Below the pieces are notes generated by a model. It saw nothing but the letters and a program-made list of their open reading frames with translations, did no database searches and was not told the origin of the DNA. Shown here piece by piece: positions 38,514 to 49,254 of a DNA stretch of 64,000 nt. Source of the DNA: Sphingobium sp. (GTDB lineage Bacteria; Pseudomonadota; Alphaproteobacteria; Sphingomonadales; Sphingomonadaceae); contig JAGRES010000005.1 in NCBI GenBank assembly GCA_020446425.1, positions 1 to 64,000 of the forward strand. Direction: 5' to 3'. Position 1 is the first letter of the stretch. Each line of letters starts with the position of its first letter. Made by a program: the position numbers and the translations under genes.

Positions 38514-38807
38514 ATGCCCGAATCGATAATCAATGACGCAGCAGCAGCAGCAGCCTTCAAAAGACTGGTCCGGCATCTGCAGCACCGCACCGACGCGCAG
38601 AATGTCGATCTGATGGGATTGGCAGGCTTTTGCCGCAACTGCCTGTCCGACTGGCTGGCCGAGGCCGACGGCACGCTGACAAAGGACGAAGCCCGCGAAG
38701 CGATATACGGCATGCCTTACGCTGAATGGAAAGCGAAATATCAGGGCAAAGCCAAGCCCGAGCAGCTCCAGCGCATGGAAGAAAGCGTCGCACGCAATAA
38801 AAAATGA
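38514..38807 (+). CDS. DUF1244-family protein
   Basis: 97 aa, all helical. Matches the DUF1244 pattern: LVRHLQHRTDAQNVDLMGLAGFCRNCLSDW, then the tail IYGMPYAEWKAKYQGKA. The family has conserved Cys (FCRNC) and is common in proteobacteria; no function is established. It is divergent from pyk. No operon partner; the asd leader begins 70 bases after the stop. Confidence 0.9.
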   Translation: MPESIINDAAAAAAFKRLVRHLQHRTDAQNVDLMGLAGFCRNCLSDWLAEADGTLTKDEAREAIYGMPYAEWKAKYQGKAKPEQLQRMEESVARNKK

Positions 38808-38876
38808 TGCCCAGTGCGCCGCACACGGCATCTGCGTTGTTTACATATTAAGGTATCGGCGCTAACAGCCCCCGCC

Positions 38877-38957
38877 ATGTCCAAGACGCTGATTAAAACG
38901 ATTAGCATTAAACCGACCCGCGCTGGCGGGGCGGTCCATGATGCTTGCGTGAAATAG
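38877..38957 (+). promoter_or_regulatory. Candidate leader peptide (26 codons) upstream of asd
   Basis: ATG 38877 to TAG 38955-38957. Residues 3-14 read KTLIKTISIKPT: three Lys, three Thr and three Ile, all made from aspartate through the enzyme encoded 100 bases downstream. The 3' part of the ORF contains GGCGGGGC (38925-38932) and GTCC (38934-38937), which can pair with GGAC (38969-38972) and GCCCCGC (38975-38981). No strong Shine-Dalgarno is visible, which is the main weakness. Read as a possible attenuation leader. Confidence 0.5.
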
Positions 38958-40103
<1,146 letters not shown>

Positions 40104-40192
40104 TCTGACGGCGGGCGGGCATCGGCACTGGACAGCCTGCCTGCCTCCCCGATATGGCCCGCTCAACTGATTCACCCAACGGAGACGGAAAC

Positions 40193-40435
40193 ATGAGCGA
40201 AGGCGCCATCGCAGCCGACCAGCTACGCCTTTTCATCGAGCGCATCGAGCGCCTGGAAGAAGAGAAAAAGGGTATCGCGGACGACATCAAGGATGTCTAT
40301 GCCGAAGCCAAGGCAACCGGTTACGACACCAAGACGATGCGCCAGATCGTGCGCCTGCGCAAAATGGAAAACCATGTGCGCGAAGAAGCCGAAGCGTTGC
40401 TGGAAACCTATAAGGCGGCATTGGGCCTCGCCTGA
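40193..40435 (+). CDS. gapR: GapR-family (DUF2312) DNA-binding protein
   Basis: 80 aa. The whole protein matches DUF2312/Gap[42 protein letters not shown]. In Caulobacter GapR is a small coiled-coil protein that binds overtwisted, AT-rich DNA ahead of replication forks and RNA polymerase and stimulates topoisomerases. ATG 40193 is chosen because the family starts at this point; the frame from 40154 adds no conserved residues. Confidence 0.9.
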   Translation: MSEGAIAADQLRLFIERIERLEEEKKGIADDIKDVYAEAKATGYDTKTMRQIVRLRKMENHVREEAEALLETYKAALGLA

Positions 40436-40479
40436 TCTTCGCTTATATTGACGCCGGTTAGAGGCGAAGGAGCAAAGAT

Positions 40480-40845
40480 ATGGCGCAATCCCCCTGGGGT
40501 GGCACGAGCGGGTCGTCGGGCAGCGGCATGATCGTCACCACGACCAACAGCGTCGAGGGCCGTCCGGCGCAGAATTATCACGGCATCGTTACCGGCGAAG
40601 TCATCGTCGGCGCCAATATCTTCCGCGATCTGTTCGCCAGCATTACCGACATTGTCGGTGGCCGCTCCGGCAAATATGAGAATGTGCTCGCCCGTGCCCG
40701 CGAGGAAGCGCTTTCCGAAATGCGCATGCGCGCCGCCGAAATGGGCGCGAACGCCGTCGTCGGTGTCGATCTCGACTATGAAGTACTGGGCAGCAACGGC
40801 TCCATGCTGATGGTATCGGCCACGGGAACAGCTGTTACCGTCTGA
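40480..40845 (+). CDS. YbjQ-family (UPF0145) protein
   Basis: 121 aa. From residue 17, [11 protein letters not shown] and the rest follow the YbjQ fold: [30 protein letters not shown] and [18 protein letters not shown]. The first 16 residues ([10 protein letters not shown]) are an extra Gly/Ser tail; AAGGAG before 40480 supports translation from there. Members are annotated as heavy-metal-binding by homology only. Lies between gapR and yebC on the same strand. Confidence 0.88.
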   Translation: MAQSPWGGTSGSSGSGMIVTTTNSVEGRPAQNYHGIVTGEVIVGANIFRDLFASITDIVGGRSGKYENVLARAREEALSEMRMRAAEMGANAVVGVDLDYEVLGSNGSMLMVSATGTAVTV

Positions 40846-40920
40846 TCGCCATGGTTGCGATGTTCGGGCGCGCCCGCTAGAGAGCGCGGCATATCGTCAT
40901 TTCCAGATAAGGAGCAGGCC

Positions 40921-41664
40921 GTGGCAGGCCATAGCAAATTCAAGAACATCATGCATCGCAAGGGCGCGCAGGACAAAAAGCGCTCCGCCATGTTTTCCAA
41001 GCTCAGCCGCGAAATCACCGTGGCGGCGAAAATGGGCATGCCCGACCCGGATATGAACCCGCGCCTACGCCTCGCGGTCAACGCGGCCAAGGCGCAGTCC
41101 ATGCCCAAGGACAATATCCAGCGCGCCATCGACAAGGCGACCGGCGGCGACGGCGATAATTATGAAGAAATGCGCTATGAGGGCTATGGCCCCGGCGGTG
41201 TTGCGATCATCGTTGAGGCGCTGACCGACAATCGCAACCGCACCGCCACCAATGTGCGCACGGCCTTCTCAAAAAATGGCGGTAATATGGGTACGGCAGG
41301 TGCTGTCTCGCACGGCTTCGACCGCATGGGCCTGATCGAATATCCCGCCACCGCGGGCGATGAGGAAAAGGTGCTCGAAGCCGCGATCGAAGCGGGCGCG
41401 GAGGATGTGGAATCGAGCGAGGATGGCCACACCATCTGGACCGCGATGGACAGCCTGCACGAAGTCGCCAAGGCGCTGGAAGAGACGCTGGGTGAGGCGG
41501 AAAGCGCGAAGCTGGCGTGGAAGCCGCAGGTGTCGGTCGAGGTCGATGAAGGCACGGCATCCACGCTGCTCAAGCTGATCGACACGCTGGACGACGACGA
41601 CGACGTGCAGACGGTATGGGGCAATTACGACATCTCCGACGAGGTGATGGAGAAGTTGGGCTGA
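40921..41664 (+). CDS. yebC: YebC/PmpR-family transcription/translation factor
   Basis: 247 aa. GTG start at 40921 after AAGGAG; the family N-terminus [18 protein letters not shown] begins here, so the earlier ATG at 40855 is not used. Other conserved parts: [49 protein letters not shown]. Described as a DNA-binding regulator, and more recently as helping ribosomes through proline stretches. The stop overlaps the ruvC start. Confidence 0.95.
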   Translation: MAGHSKFKNIMHRKGAQDKKRSAMFSKLSREITVAAKMGMPDPDMNPRLRLAVNAAKAQSMPKDNIQRAIDKATGGDGDNYEEMRYEGYGPGGVAIIVEALTDNRNRTATNVRTAFSKNGGNMGTAGAVSHGFDRMGLIEYPATAGDEEKVLEAAIEAGAEDVESSEDGHTIWTAMDSLHEVAKALEETLGEAESAKLAWKPQVSVEVDEGTASTLLKLIDTLDDDDDVQTVWGNYDISDEVMEKLG

Positions 41665-42155
41665 GCCAGCTTATCCTAGGTCTAGACCCTGGCCTTGGCA
41701 CGACCGGCTGGGGCCTGATCTCGGCCGACGGCAACCGCCTCTCCCACATCGCCAATGGTCAGATAAAAACGGACAGCAAGGCTCCGCTCGCCGAGCGCTT
41801 GCTCGCGCTGGATACTGCGCTCACCGATCTGATCCTAGCGCACAAGCCCGACAGCGCCGCCGTCGAGGAAGTGTTCGTCAACGCCAATCCGCAATCGACG
41901 CTCAAACTGGGGCAGGCGCGCGGCGTCGTATTACTGGGCGCGGCACGAGCGGGCGTGGAGGTCGGCGAATATGCCGCACGGCTCGTCAAGAAATCGGTGG
42001 TGGGCGTCGGTAACGCCAGCAAGGATCAGGTACACGCGATGATCGGACATCTGCTGCCGGGCGTAAAGATCACAGGCGCGGACGCTGCAGATGCGCTCGC
42101 TATCGCGATCACACACGCTCATCACAGCGCCAGTGCGAAAGCCTTACGTTTTTGA
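41661..42155 (+). CDS. ruvC: Holliday junction endodeoxyribonuclease RuvC, probable CTG start
   Basis: 164 aa. The catalytic acids are in [15 protein letters not shown] (Asp), AAVEEVFVN (Glu) and [14 protein letters not shown] (two Asp). Cuts Holliday junctions with RuvAB. The family N-terminus lies a few residues before LILGLDPG, and the only in-frame start there is CTG 41661, which overlaps the yebC stop as CTGA. The next in-frame ATG (41616) would add 15 unconserved residues inside yebC. Near the yebC stop, GGAG is at 41648-41652. Confidence 0.92.
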   Translation: MSQLILGLDPGLGTTGWGLISADGNRLSHIANGQIKTDSKAPLAERLLALDTALTDLILAHKPDSAAVEEVFVNANPQSTLKLGQARGVVLLGAARAGVEVGEYAARLVKKSVVGVGNASKDQVHAMIGHLLPGVKITGADAADALAIAITHAHHSASAKALRF

Positions 42156-42193
42156 GTGGAAACGAAGGGTGAACATCGCTACACCCTTCCTTC

Positions 42194-42811
42194 ATGATCG
42201 CGCATCTTAAAGGGGTATTGGCGTCCGTGGGGCTGGACAGCGCCGTGATCGACGTCGGCGGCGTCGGCTATCTGTTCGGCGCGAGCACACGAACATTGAC
42301 GGCGCTAGGACCTGTGGGCGAGGTAGCGACAGTGCACACCGAAATGCTGGTGGCCGAGGATTTCATCCGGCTGGTGGGCTTTGCCTCCGAAAGCGAACGC
42401 GACTGGTTCCGGCTATTGACCAGCGTGCAAGGCGTCGGCGCGCGGGTTGCGTTGGCGATATTGTCAGCACTCGACGGCGCGGAACTGCATCGCGCCATTG
42501 CAAGCCAAGACAAGGCGATGGTCGCGCGTGCGAACGGCGTAGGTCCGAAACTAGCCGAACGCATCGTGCGCGAACTGAAGGACAAGACCGGCACGATCGC
42601 TACCAGCCCGCTGGCGATTGGCGGCGGGGATGGCGTGGCAGTGGTTGCGCCCGGCAGCTCCCACTCCGCCGACGCGGTCAGCGCCCTCACGGGCCTTGGC
42701 TTCAAACCCGCCGAGGCCAGCGCTGCTGTTGCGGCAGCCGAAGGCGAGCTAGGCGATGGCGCGAGCCTGGACGCACTGGTGCGCCTCGCACTCAAGAAGG
42801 CGGCGAAGTGA
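42194..42811 (+). CDS. ruvA: Holliday junction DNA helicase subunit RuvA
   Basis: 205 aa. Binds four-way junctions and loads RuvB. Seen: the N-terminal OB fold ([13 protein letters not shown]), helix-hairpin-helix pairs [12 protein letters not shown] and [17 protein letters not shown], and a C-terminal UBA-like domain ([21 protein letters not shown]) that touches RuvB. 38 bp after ruvC. Confidence 0.97.
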   Translation: MIAHLKGVLASVGLDSAVIDVGGVGYLFGASTRTLTALGPVGEVATVHTEMLVAEDFIRLVGFASESERDWFRLLTSVQGVGARVALAILSALDGAELHRAIASQDKAMVARANGVGPKLAERIVRELKDKTGTIATSPLAIGGGDGVAVVAPGSSHSADAVSALTGLGFKPAEASAAVAAAEGELGDGASLDALVRLALKKAAK

Positions 42812-42847
42812 TGGACGAACGTAGTCAAAGTTCGATAGACAAAAAAC

Positions 42848-43873
42848 ATGACCGACGCTGAGCGCATCATAACCTCCGCCCGCCGCCCAGAAGATGTAGA
42901 CGCCGCGCTGCGTCCCAAATCGCTCGACGAATTTGTCGGGCAGAAGGCGGCGCGGGACAATTTGCGCATCTTCATTGAGGCCGCTCGCAACCGCTCCGAA
43001 GCGCTTGATCATGTGCTGTTCTTCGGTCCTCCTGGCCTTGGCAAAACTACCCTCGCGCAGATCATCGCCAAGGAAATGGGCGTGGGCTTTCGCGCGACAT
43101 CCGGCCCAGTCATCGCCAAATCGGGCGATCTCGCCGCGCTGCTCACCAATCTGGACGAGGGCGATGTGCTGTTCGTGGACGAAATCCACCGCCTGAATCC
43201 GGCGGTCGAGGAAATTCTCTACCCGGCGATGGAGGACCGTGCGCTCGACATCATGATCGGCGAGGGCCCCTCGGCGCGCTCCGTGCGCATCGACCTGCCC
43301 AAATTCACGCTGGTCGGCGCAACCACGCGGCAGGGCCTGCTGACCACGCCGCTGCGTGACCGCTTCGGCATCCCCGTGCGATTGAATTTCTATACTGTCG
43401 AGGAACTGGAGAAAGTCGTCACCCGCGCTGCGCGCCTGCTCGGCCTTGGCATCGCCCCCGATGGCGCGACCGAAGTTGCCCGCCGCTCACGCGGCACGCC
43501 CCGCATCGCCGGGCGGCTGCTGCGCCGCGTGCGCGATTTCGCCGATGTCGCGGGCGATGCGCAAGTCACCACCAAGATCGCCGACGCCGCCCTCACCCGG
43601 CTGGAGGTCGATGCGCTCGGCCTTGATGCGATGGACCGGCGCTATCTCCATATGATCGCGGACATATACAGAGGCGGCCCGGTGGGTGTGGAAACTCTTG
43701 CCGCAGGCCTGTCCGAACCGCGCGACACGATTGAGGAAGTGATCGAGCCTTATCTGATCCAGCTCGGCCTCATCGCCCGCACCGCGCGCGGCCGCTGCCT
43801 CAACGGGCCGGGATGGAAACATCTGGGTCTCAACCCGCCCGCTGGCGGACAGGACGAACTTTTCGGCAAATAA
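42848..43873 (+). CDS. ruvB: Holliday junction DNA helicase motor RuvB
   Basis: 341 aa AAA+ ATPase. Walker [13 protein letters not shown], Walker [13 protein letters not shown], sensor [19 protein letters not shown] and a C-terminal winged helix ([17 protein letters not shown]). Drives branch migration with RuvA. Last gene of yebC-ruvCAB. In many alphaproteobacteria ybgC-tol-pal follows directly; here a secreted three-gene module comes first. Confidence 0.98.
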   Translation: MTDAERIITSARRPEDVDAALRPKSLDEFVGQKAARDNLRIFIEAARNRSEALDHVLFFGPPGLGKTTLAQIIAKEMGVGFRATSGPVIAKSGDLAALLTNLDEGDVLFVDEIHRLNPAVEEILYPAMEDRALDIMIGEGPSARSVRIDLPKFTLVGATTRQGLLTTPLRDRFGIPVRLNFYTVEELEKVVTRAARLLGLGIAPDGATEVARRSRGTPRIAGRLLRRVRDFADVAGDAQVTTKIADAALTRLEVDALGLDAMDRRYLHMIADIYRGGPVGVETLAAGLSEPRDTIEEVIEPYLIQLGLIARTARGRCLNGPGWKHLGLNPPAGGQDELFGK

Positions 43874-43879
43874 ATCAGA

Positions 43880-43912
43880 TACGTATCCCCCCTTAAGAGA
43901 TACTACGTATCC
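43880..43912. promoter_or_regulatory. Direct repeat TACGTATCC upstream of the secreted module
   Basis: TACGTATCC occurs at 43880-43888 and again at 43904-43912, 24 bases start to start (close to two helical turns). Each contains the palindrome TACGTA. It lies about 80-105 bases before the first module gene, where an activator site would be expected. Confidence 0.4.
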
Positions 43913-43986
43913 AGCCTATACCCGCCGGTTAACCATAATCACATATTCCTGATAGCCGGACAAAAAGGTTTTCAGGAGGGGCATAT

Positions 43987-44460
43987 ATGGGATGTCCTCG
44001 TTTCAACGCATCCAAATGGGCTACCGGCCTTCTGGCCGCAGGCGGCCTGACGTCTTCAATGGCGCAGGCACAAACCATTACGATGACCGGAACGGTCGCC
44101 AATCTGTGCGTCCTGACTCTGACGACGCCCGGCGTCATCGCTGTCGACCCGACAGGTATGGAGCTCTCGACCACGCAAACCGGCGGCGTCGCGGCATCCA
44201 TGACCGTAGTGGCCACCGGCACCAACCCGACCATTACCTTCACCGCGCCCGGCCTCACCGGCCCGTCGGCTTCGGGGGCAACGGCGGAGATGGCCTTCAC
44301 ATCACCTGCCGGGGCAAGTAACCCCTATAGCAGCAGCGGCTATGTCTATGCGATGAGCCAGCTGCTCGACACCATCACGATCAACGGGCGGGCGACCAAG
44401 GCCACTGGCTTTCAGTCCGGCGTCTATAACCTGACGTCGACAGCGACGTGCGCGCAATGA
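43987..44460 (+). CDS. Secreted beta-rich protein, fimbrial/spore-coat-U-like, unknown function
   Basis: 157 aa. AGGAGG precedes the ATG. Signal peptide 1-28, cut after AQA. The mature part is rich in Thr, Ala, Gly and Ser with alternating hydrophobic strands, and has just two cysteines, one near the N-terminus (VANLCVLTL) and one at the C-terminus (STATCAQ). A Cys at each end with beta strands between is the layout of pilin-type Ig domains. No lipobox or membrane anchor. Overlaps the next gene by ATGA. The fimbrial link is an inference from layout and neighbour. Confidence 0.7.
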   Translation: MGCPRFNASKWATGLLAAGGLTSSMAQAQTITMTGTVANLCVLTLTTPGVIAVDPTGMELSTTQTGGVAASMTVVATGTNPTITFTAPGLTGPSASGATAEMAFTSPAGASNPYSSSGYVYAMSQLLDTITINGRATKATGFQSGVYNLTSTATCAQ

Positions 44461-44858
44461 ACAGGGCGCGCATATCGGCTGTGGCGGTGGCGGCTATGCT
44501 GGGCGCCGCAATGCCGGCAGGTGCCGTCGGCCTTGGCCCGCTATCCAAAGAAGGTCTGATCGACGGCCCGCGCAAGGGGTTCGAGCTGGTTCTCTACAAC
44601 CCTTATGATGATGCCGTGGATTTCATCGCTTACGCCGTTGGCATTGGTGATGAGACGCCGCAGCAGCGGGTAACCGTCATCCCGCAACAAACGAAGTTGG
44701 GCGGAGGCCAGTCACGCCGCCTGATCGTTATCGCCAGGGACCTCTCCCTCAATGAACATTATCAGTTCCGGGTGTGCGCCGAACGGCAGGCACCCCCTTC
44801 AGGAATCCGGATCAATGCACGTGTTTGCTCGAAATTATCTGTCACTCGTGTGCGCTAG
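44457..44858 (+). CDS. Secreted single-domain PapD-like chaperone protein
   Basis: 133 aa with a signal peptide (cut near AGA, residue ~23). The mature ~110 residues match the N-terminal domain of periplasmic pilus chaperones in order: FELVLYNPYDDAVDFIAYAV, then VTVIPQQTKLGGGQSRRLIVIARDLSLNEHYQFRVCAERQ (compare the N-P-x(n)-P-x-x-x-L-x-P-G-x-x-Q pattern and the following E-x-x-Y-R-V). The second chaperone domain is absent. ATG 44457 overlaps the preceding stop. It may fold or escort the upstream protein; no usher gene is visible in the window. Confidence 0.68.
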   Translation: MNRARISAVAVAAMLGAAMPAGAVGLGPLSKEGLIDGPRKGFELVLYNPYDDAVDFIAYAVGIGDETPQQRVTVIPQQTKLGGGQSRRLIVIARDLSLNEHYQFRVCAERQAPPSGIRINARVCSKLSVTRVR

Positions 44859-45219
44859 TCTCGCGCTTGCGGCACAGGCGCAAGCGTCCACGACCGGCGT
44901 TTACCTGCCTCCCGCCCCCACGGGATCGGGCGGCGAGGACTCGATAGAAACCAGCAGCGGTACACGGTGCCGCCAGAGCATCAATTCCAACGGCCCCTAT
45001 CTCGATGTCGGCGTCAGCGGCACGGCCTCTTCGCCCATCGACCCGGACGCCATGCGCTACAGCTTCAGCGACACGCGCGACAAGCAGGGAACCGTTTACG
45101 CGCGTGTCAGCATTCCTCTGGGCAAACGCCCGGAGAGGATCGACTGTTCACGCGTTTATGAGCTTGAGTTGCAAAAGCTCAAACGGGAAATCGAGTTACT
45201 CCGGCTCGGCATGGAGTGA
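44815..45219 (+). CDS. Secreted small Cys-containing protein, unknown function
   Basis: 134 aa. Starts inside the PapD-like gene (44-base overlap) in another frame; AGGA lies before the ATG. Signal peptide 1-24 (ALAAQAQA). The mature protein has a Pro/Gly/Ser-rich start, two cysteines (GTRCRQS and RIDCSRV), and a C-terminal helix with heptad-like Leu spacing (YELELQKLKREIELLRLG), likely a coiled coil for assembly. No known family recognised. Last gene of the module, followed by a strong terminator. Confidence 0.65.
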   Translation: MHVFARNYLSLVCASLALAAQAQASTTGVYLPPAPTGSGGEDSIETSSGTRCRQSINSNGPYLDVGVSGTASSPIDPDAMRYSFSDTRDKQGTVYARVSIPLGKRPERIDCSRVYELELQKLKREIELLRLGME

Positions 45220-45262
45220 ATGCAGCCCCACACTGTGTTCACCCCAACGGGCCGGAGAATAT

Positions 45263-45317
45263 GCGCCCTTCCTCACACTCGGTAAAGACATGAAAAAGTG
45301 AGGAAGGGCGCTTTTTT
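45263..45317 (+). terminator. Terminator of the secreted module
   Basis: GCGCCCTTCCTCAC (45263-45276) pairs with GTGAGGAAGGGCGC (45298-45311), 14 pairs, followed by TTTTTT. It separates the module from ybgC. Confidence 0.9.
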
Positions 45318-45407
45318 ACCGCGCCAGAGCTTCGGAACAACGCAAAGCGCTCGCCATCCGCAAATCGGCCTTTGCCAACGAGTCGCGGCTCGGTTAAACA
45401 GCGTGCG

Positions 45408-45887
45408 ATGTCCGCGCCGCCGCCTATTCCCGATTTGCCGCAGCCTCCATCCGGCCGCTTTGCCGGAGGCGTCCACTATTACCCCGTGCGCATCTATTTC
45501 GAGGATACCGACACCGGCGGCATCGTCTATCACGCCAATTATCTGCGGTTCATGGAGCGCGCCCGTTCCGACATGCTGCGCCTGATGAACATCGACCAGC
45601 GCGGCAGCATCGAAAGCGGCGAAGGGGTGTACACCGTCGCGCGCATCGCCATTGATTACCGCATGCCCGCTTATCTTGACGACGACCTGATCGTCATCAG
45701 CCATGTTCTGGAAGTGGGCGGCGCGACATGCCGCATGGACCAGCGCGTTATGCGCGGCAACGATATTCTCACCAATGGCGAGGTAACAGTCGCCTTCGTT
45801 TCATCTACGGGCCGCCCCAAACGACAACCCAAGCCCTGGGTGGCCCTGTTCAACCGTATCGCCCAAGGGGAAAGCATAGATTCATGA
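45408..45887 (+). CDS. ybgC: Tol-Pal-associated acyl-CoA thioesterase YbgC
   Basis: 159 aa hot-dog thioesterase. The catalytic motif is IYFEDTDTGGIVYHANYLRF with Asp35. ATG 45408 is chosen because the Pro-rich start MSAPPPIPDLPQPP leads into the conserved part; upstream codons are not conserved. First gene of ybgC-tolQRAB-pal. Its stop overlaps tolQ by ATGA. Confidence 0.93.
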   Translation: MSAPPPIPDLPQPPSGRFAGGVHYYPVRIYFEDTDTGGIVYHANYLRFMERARSDMLRLMNIDQRGSIESGEGVYTVARIAIDYRMPAYLDDDLIVISHVLEVGGATCRMDQRVMRGNDILTNGEVTVAFVSSTGRPKRQPKPWVALFNRIAQGESIDS

Positions 45888-46581
45888 CAGTGCCTTTTTC
45901 TGCCATCGCCTCGGAAGCATCGACGCTCTCTCCGCTCGCCCTGTTCCTGCAGGCCGATATCGTCGTCAAACTCGTGATGCTGGGCTTGCTCGCCGCCAGT
46001 GTCTGGACATGGGCGATCATTATCAGCTTCAGCAAGTCGATATCGGGGATCTCCCGCAAATGTCATAATTTCGACAAGGAATTCTGGCGCGCAGATGACA
46101 TCGACAAGTTTCACGACAAGCATCATAAAGACGATCTTCCCAGCGCGCGCGTGATGACGGCAGCCGTCGCCGAATGGCGACGCTCCACCAAGGCCAAGGC
46201 GGTGGACAAGGAAGGCACGCGGGACCGCTTGTCGACCGCCATGTCGAGCGCGGCGGCGAGCGAAATCGACCAATTGTCGGACCGTCTCAATATATTGGCG
46301 ACCGTCGGCTCTGTTGCGCCTTTCGTTGGCCTGTTCGGCACCGTGTGGGGCATCATGCGCGCCTTTACCGCCATCGCCGCACAGCAGAACAGCAGCCTTG
46401 CCGTCGTCGCACCCGGTATCGCCGAAGCATTGTTCGCCACTGCCATCGGCCTGTTCGCGGCCATCCCGGCGGTAATCGCGTATAACCGCTTCAGCCATGC
46501 CATCAACAAGGTCGAGGCACAGCTCAACCGCTTCTCCGACAGCTTTTATATGACCCTGAGCCGCGAGCTGGAACGCGGCTG

Positions 46582-46582
<1 letters not shown>
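45884..46582 (+). CDS. tolQ: Tol-Pal motor subunit TolQ
   Basis: 232 aa inner-membrane protein, MotA/TolQ/ExbB family, three membrane helices. Seen: LATVGSVAPFVGLFGTVWGIMRAF (second helix and loop) and GIAEALFATAIGLFAAIPAVIAYN (third). Forms the proton-driven motor with TolR. Start overlaps the ybgC stop; stop overlaps the tolR start by one base. Confidence 0.97.
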
Positions 46583-47017
<435 letters not shown>

Positions 47018-47040
<23 letters not shown>

Positions 47041-47863
47041 AATGCTAGATTTGCGCCAGATGGAACGCACCGACAAAATCAGCCTGGGCATCGCCAGCGC
47101 CGGGCATGTATTGCTTTTCGGCCTGCTTTCGACCAGCTGGCTCGCGCCCGATCCATTGAAGCTGGCCAACAATCCGATCGAAGTGTCCATCGCCGACGAT
47201 ATCGCGCTGCGGTCATCGGCACCCAGAATTTCCGAACTGCCGCCGCCGCCAGCACCTGGCGAGGTCGAGGGGCCGCCCGAACTGGCCAAGCCGGAACCGA
47301 CCGAGAGCGTCATGACGCCGGATGCCGCGCCGCCCAAGCCTGCGCCTGCGCCCGTTCCCGCTCCCAAGCCGGAGCCGCGCAAACCCGAAAAGGCGAAATC
47401 GGAACCGAAGAAAGCGCCCCCCACCCCGGCCAAAGCCACCCAATCGCGTGGATCGAAACTGAAGCTCGATACCAGCGACTGGGCCAAATCGAGCAATAGC
47501 AGCCAGAGCGATGTGGCGGAGGATGCCGCCATCGCCGCCGAAATCGGCCCGGCCCAGAAAAGTGCGCTGGACGCCGAAATCCGCCGCCAGCTCAAACCGC
47601 ACTGGAAAGCCCCGACCGGCGCGGATGTCGAGCAGCTACGCACGATCGTGACCGTGAAGCTGGCGCGAGACGGCTCCATCGTTGGTTCCCCACAAATCAT
47701 CGACACGCTGGGCGTCACCGCCAGCAACCGCACCCAGGTCAGGCTGCATCAGGAACAGGCCGTCAGGGCTATTCGCCTTGCCGCCCCTTTCAATCTGCCG
47801 CCGAAACTCTATTCTGGCTGGAACTACCTCCGCCTGACCTTCGACAAGAGGCTCTCCCAATGA
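47018..47863 (+). CDS. tolA: TolA-type energy transducer
   Basis: 281 aa. One N-terminal membrane helix (ISLGIASAGHVLLFGLLSTSW), a Pro/Ala/Lys/Glu-rich spacer (PPKPAPAPVPAPKPEPRK) and a C-terminal TonB/TolA-like domain (LDAEIRRQLKPHWKAPTGAD ... IVTVKLARDGSI). Position and layout identify it despite low sequence conservation. Start could instead be ATG 47042, one base after the tolR stop. Overlaps tolB by ATGA. Confidence 0.88.
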
Positions 47864-49182
47864 CTCGTTTTGCCCGGATCGCAGCGTTTTTTGCTCTTTT
47901 TCTGGCCTCGCCCGCGCTGGCGCAGCTTTCCGTCGATGTGACCGATGACAGCGGCTCGTCGAACCTGAAAATCGCCGTCCCCGCCCTGCCGACAAGCCAG
48001 CCCGTCATCACACCCGCCGGTTCCACCGATGAACTGGGCCAGAAAATTGCACAAGTCATCGCAGACGATCTGCGCGGATCGGGCCTGTTCTCACCATCCG
48101 GCCCCGTGGGGATGCGCGCCATCAGCATGAACGAGGTCACCGCGCCGCAATTTGCCGGCTGGAGCCGGTTCGAGGCGCTGGTGCACGGTTTTGTCCGCTC
48201 CGCAGGCGGCGCGAACGACATCACCGTGGGGTGCTATCTCTATGACGTTGCGCTGGAAACCGAGCTGACGCGGCAAGGCTATGTCGTCGCACCGCGCGAC
48301 TGGCGACGCGCCGCGCACAAATGCGCCGACGCCATCTATGCGCGTCTTTCCGGCGAAAGCCCCTTCTTCGACAGCCGCATCGCCTATATCGCCGAGAGCG
48401 GCCCCAAGGGTGCGCGCGTCAAGCGGCTGGCCATCATGGACAGCGACGGCGCCAACCACCGCTTCATCACCAATGGCCAGTCTATCGCACTGACCCCGCG
48501 CTTCTCCCCCGACTATGGCTCGATCCTGTATGTCAGCTACATCCAGAAGCGCGTGCGTATCTTCGTCTATAATATCGGCACCGGCAAACAGCGGCTTATC
48601 ACGGAAAGCTCCAACCCCACCTTCGCGCCGCGCTGGTCGCCCGATGGCCGCTACATCCTGTTCTCAATGGCGATTGCGGGCAATACGGACATCTATCGCG
48701 TGTCATCCAATGGCGGCACGCCGGTGCGCCTCACCAGCTCTCCGGGCATTGATGTCGGGGGCAGCTATTCCCCGGACGGCAGCAGGATCGTGTTTGAGAG
48801 CGACCGCTCGGGCAGCCAGCAAATCTATGTCATGAACGCCGACGGATCGAACCAGCGGCGCATCAGCCATGGCGGCGGGCGCTACGCCACGCCGGAATGG
48901 TCGCCGCGCGGCGACCTGATCGCCTTCACCAAGATCGTCGGCGAATTCAAGGTCGCAGTGATGACGCCTGGTGGCGAGAATGAGCGCATCCTGACCAATG
49001 GCTGGCAGGACGAGGCCCCGACATGGTCGCCCAATGGCCGCGTATTGCAGTTTTTCCGTACTTCCCCGGGCAGATCGGGCGCAAGCCAGGTATGGCAGGT
49101 CGACCTGACCGGTGTGAACGAACGCCGCATCCCTACCCCGTTAAGCGGCTCCGACCCCGCATGGGGTCCATTATTGCCCTGA
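47860..49182 (+). CDS. tolB: Tol-Pal periplasmic beta-propeller TolB
   Basis: 440 aa. Signal peptide 1-22 (PALA). N-terminal domain ~25-170, then a six-bladed propeller with repeated SPDG motifs (RWSPDGRYILFSM, SYSPDGSRIVFESDRSGSQQIYVM, TPEWSPRGDLIAFT). Binds Pal and TolA and helps outer-membrane invagination at division. Confidence 0.97.
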   Translation: MTRFARIAAFFALFLASPALAQLSVDVTDDSGSSNLKIAVPALPTSQPVITPAGSTDELGQKIAQVIADDLRGSGLFSPSGPVGMRAISMNEVTAPQFAGWSRFEALVHGFVRSAGGANDITVGCYLYDVALETELTRQGYVVAPRDWRRAAHKCADAIYARLSGESPFFDSRIAYIAESGPKGARVKRLAIMDSDGANHRFITNGQSIALTPRFSPDYGSILYVSYIQKRVRIFVYNIGTGKQRLITESSNPTFAPRWSPDGRYILFSMAIAGNTDIYRVSSNGGTPVRLTSSPGIDVGGSYSPDGSRIVFESDRSGSQQIYVMNADGSNQRRISHGGGRYATPEWSPRGDLIAFTKIVGEFKVAVMTPGGENERILTNGWQDEAPTWSPNGRVLQFFRTSPGRSGASQVWQVDLTGVNERRIPTPLSGSDPAWGPLLP

Positions 49183-49254
49183 TTTAACCAATTACCCCCA
49201 TTGACATGAGATGAATTTCGCAACAGCGTAAAGACCCGACCAGGAGAATATACA

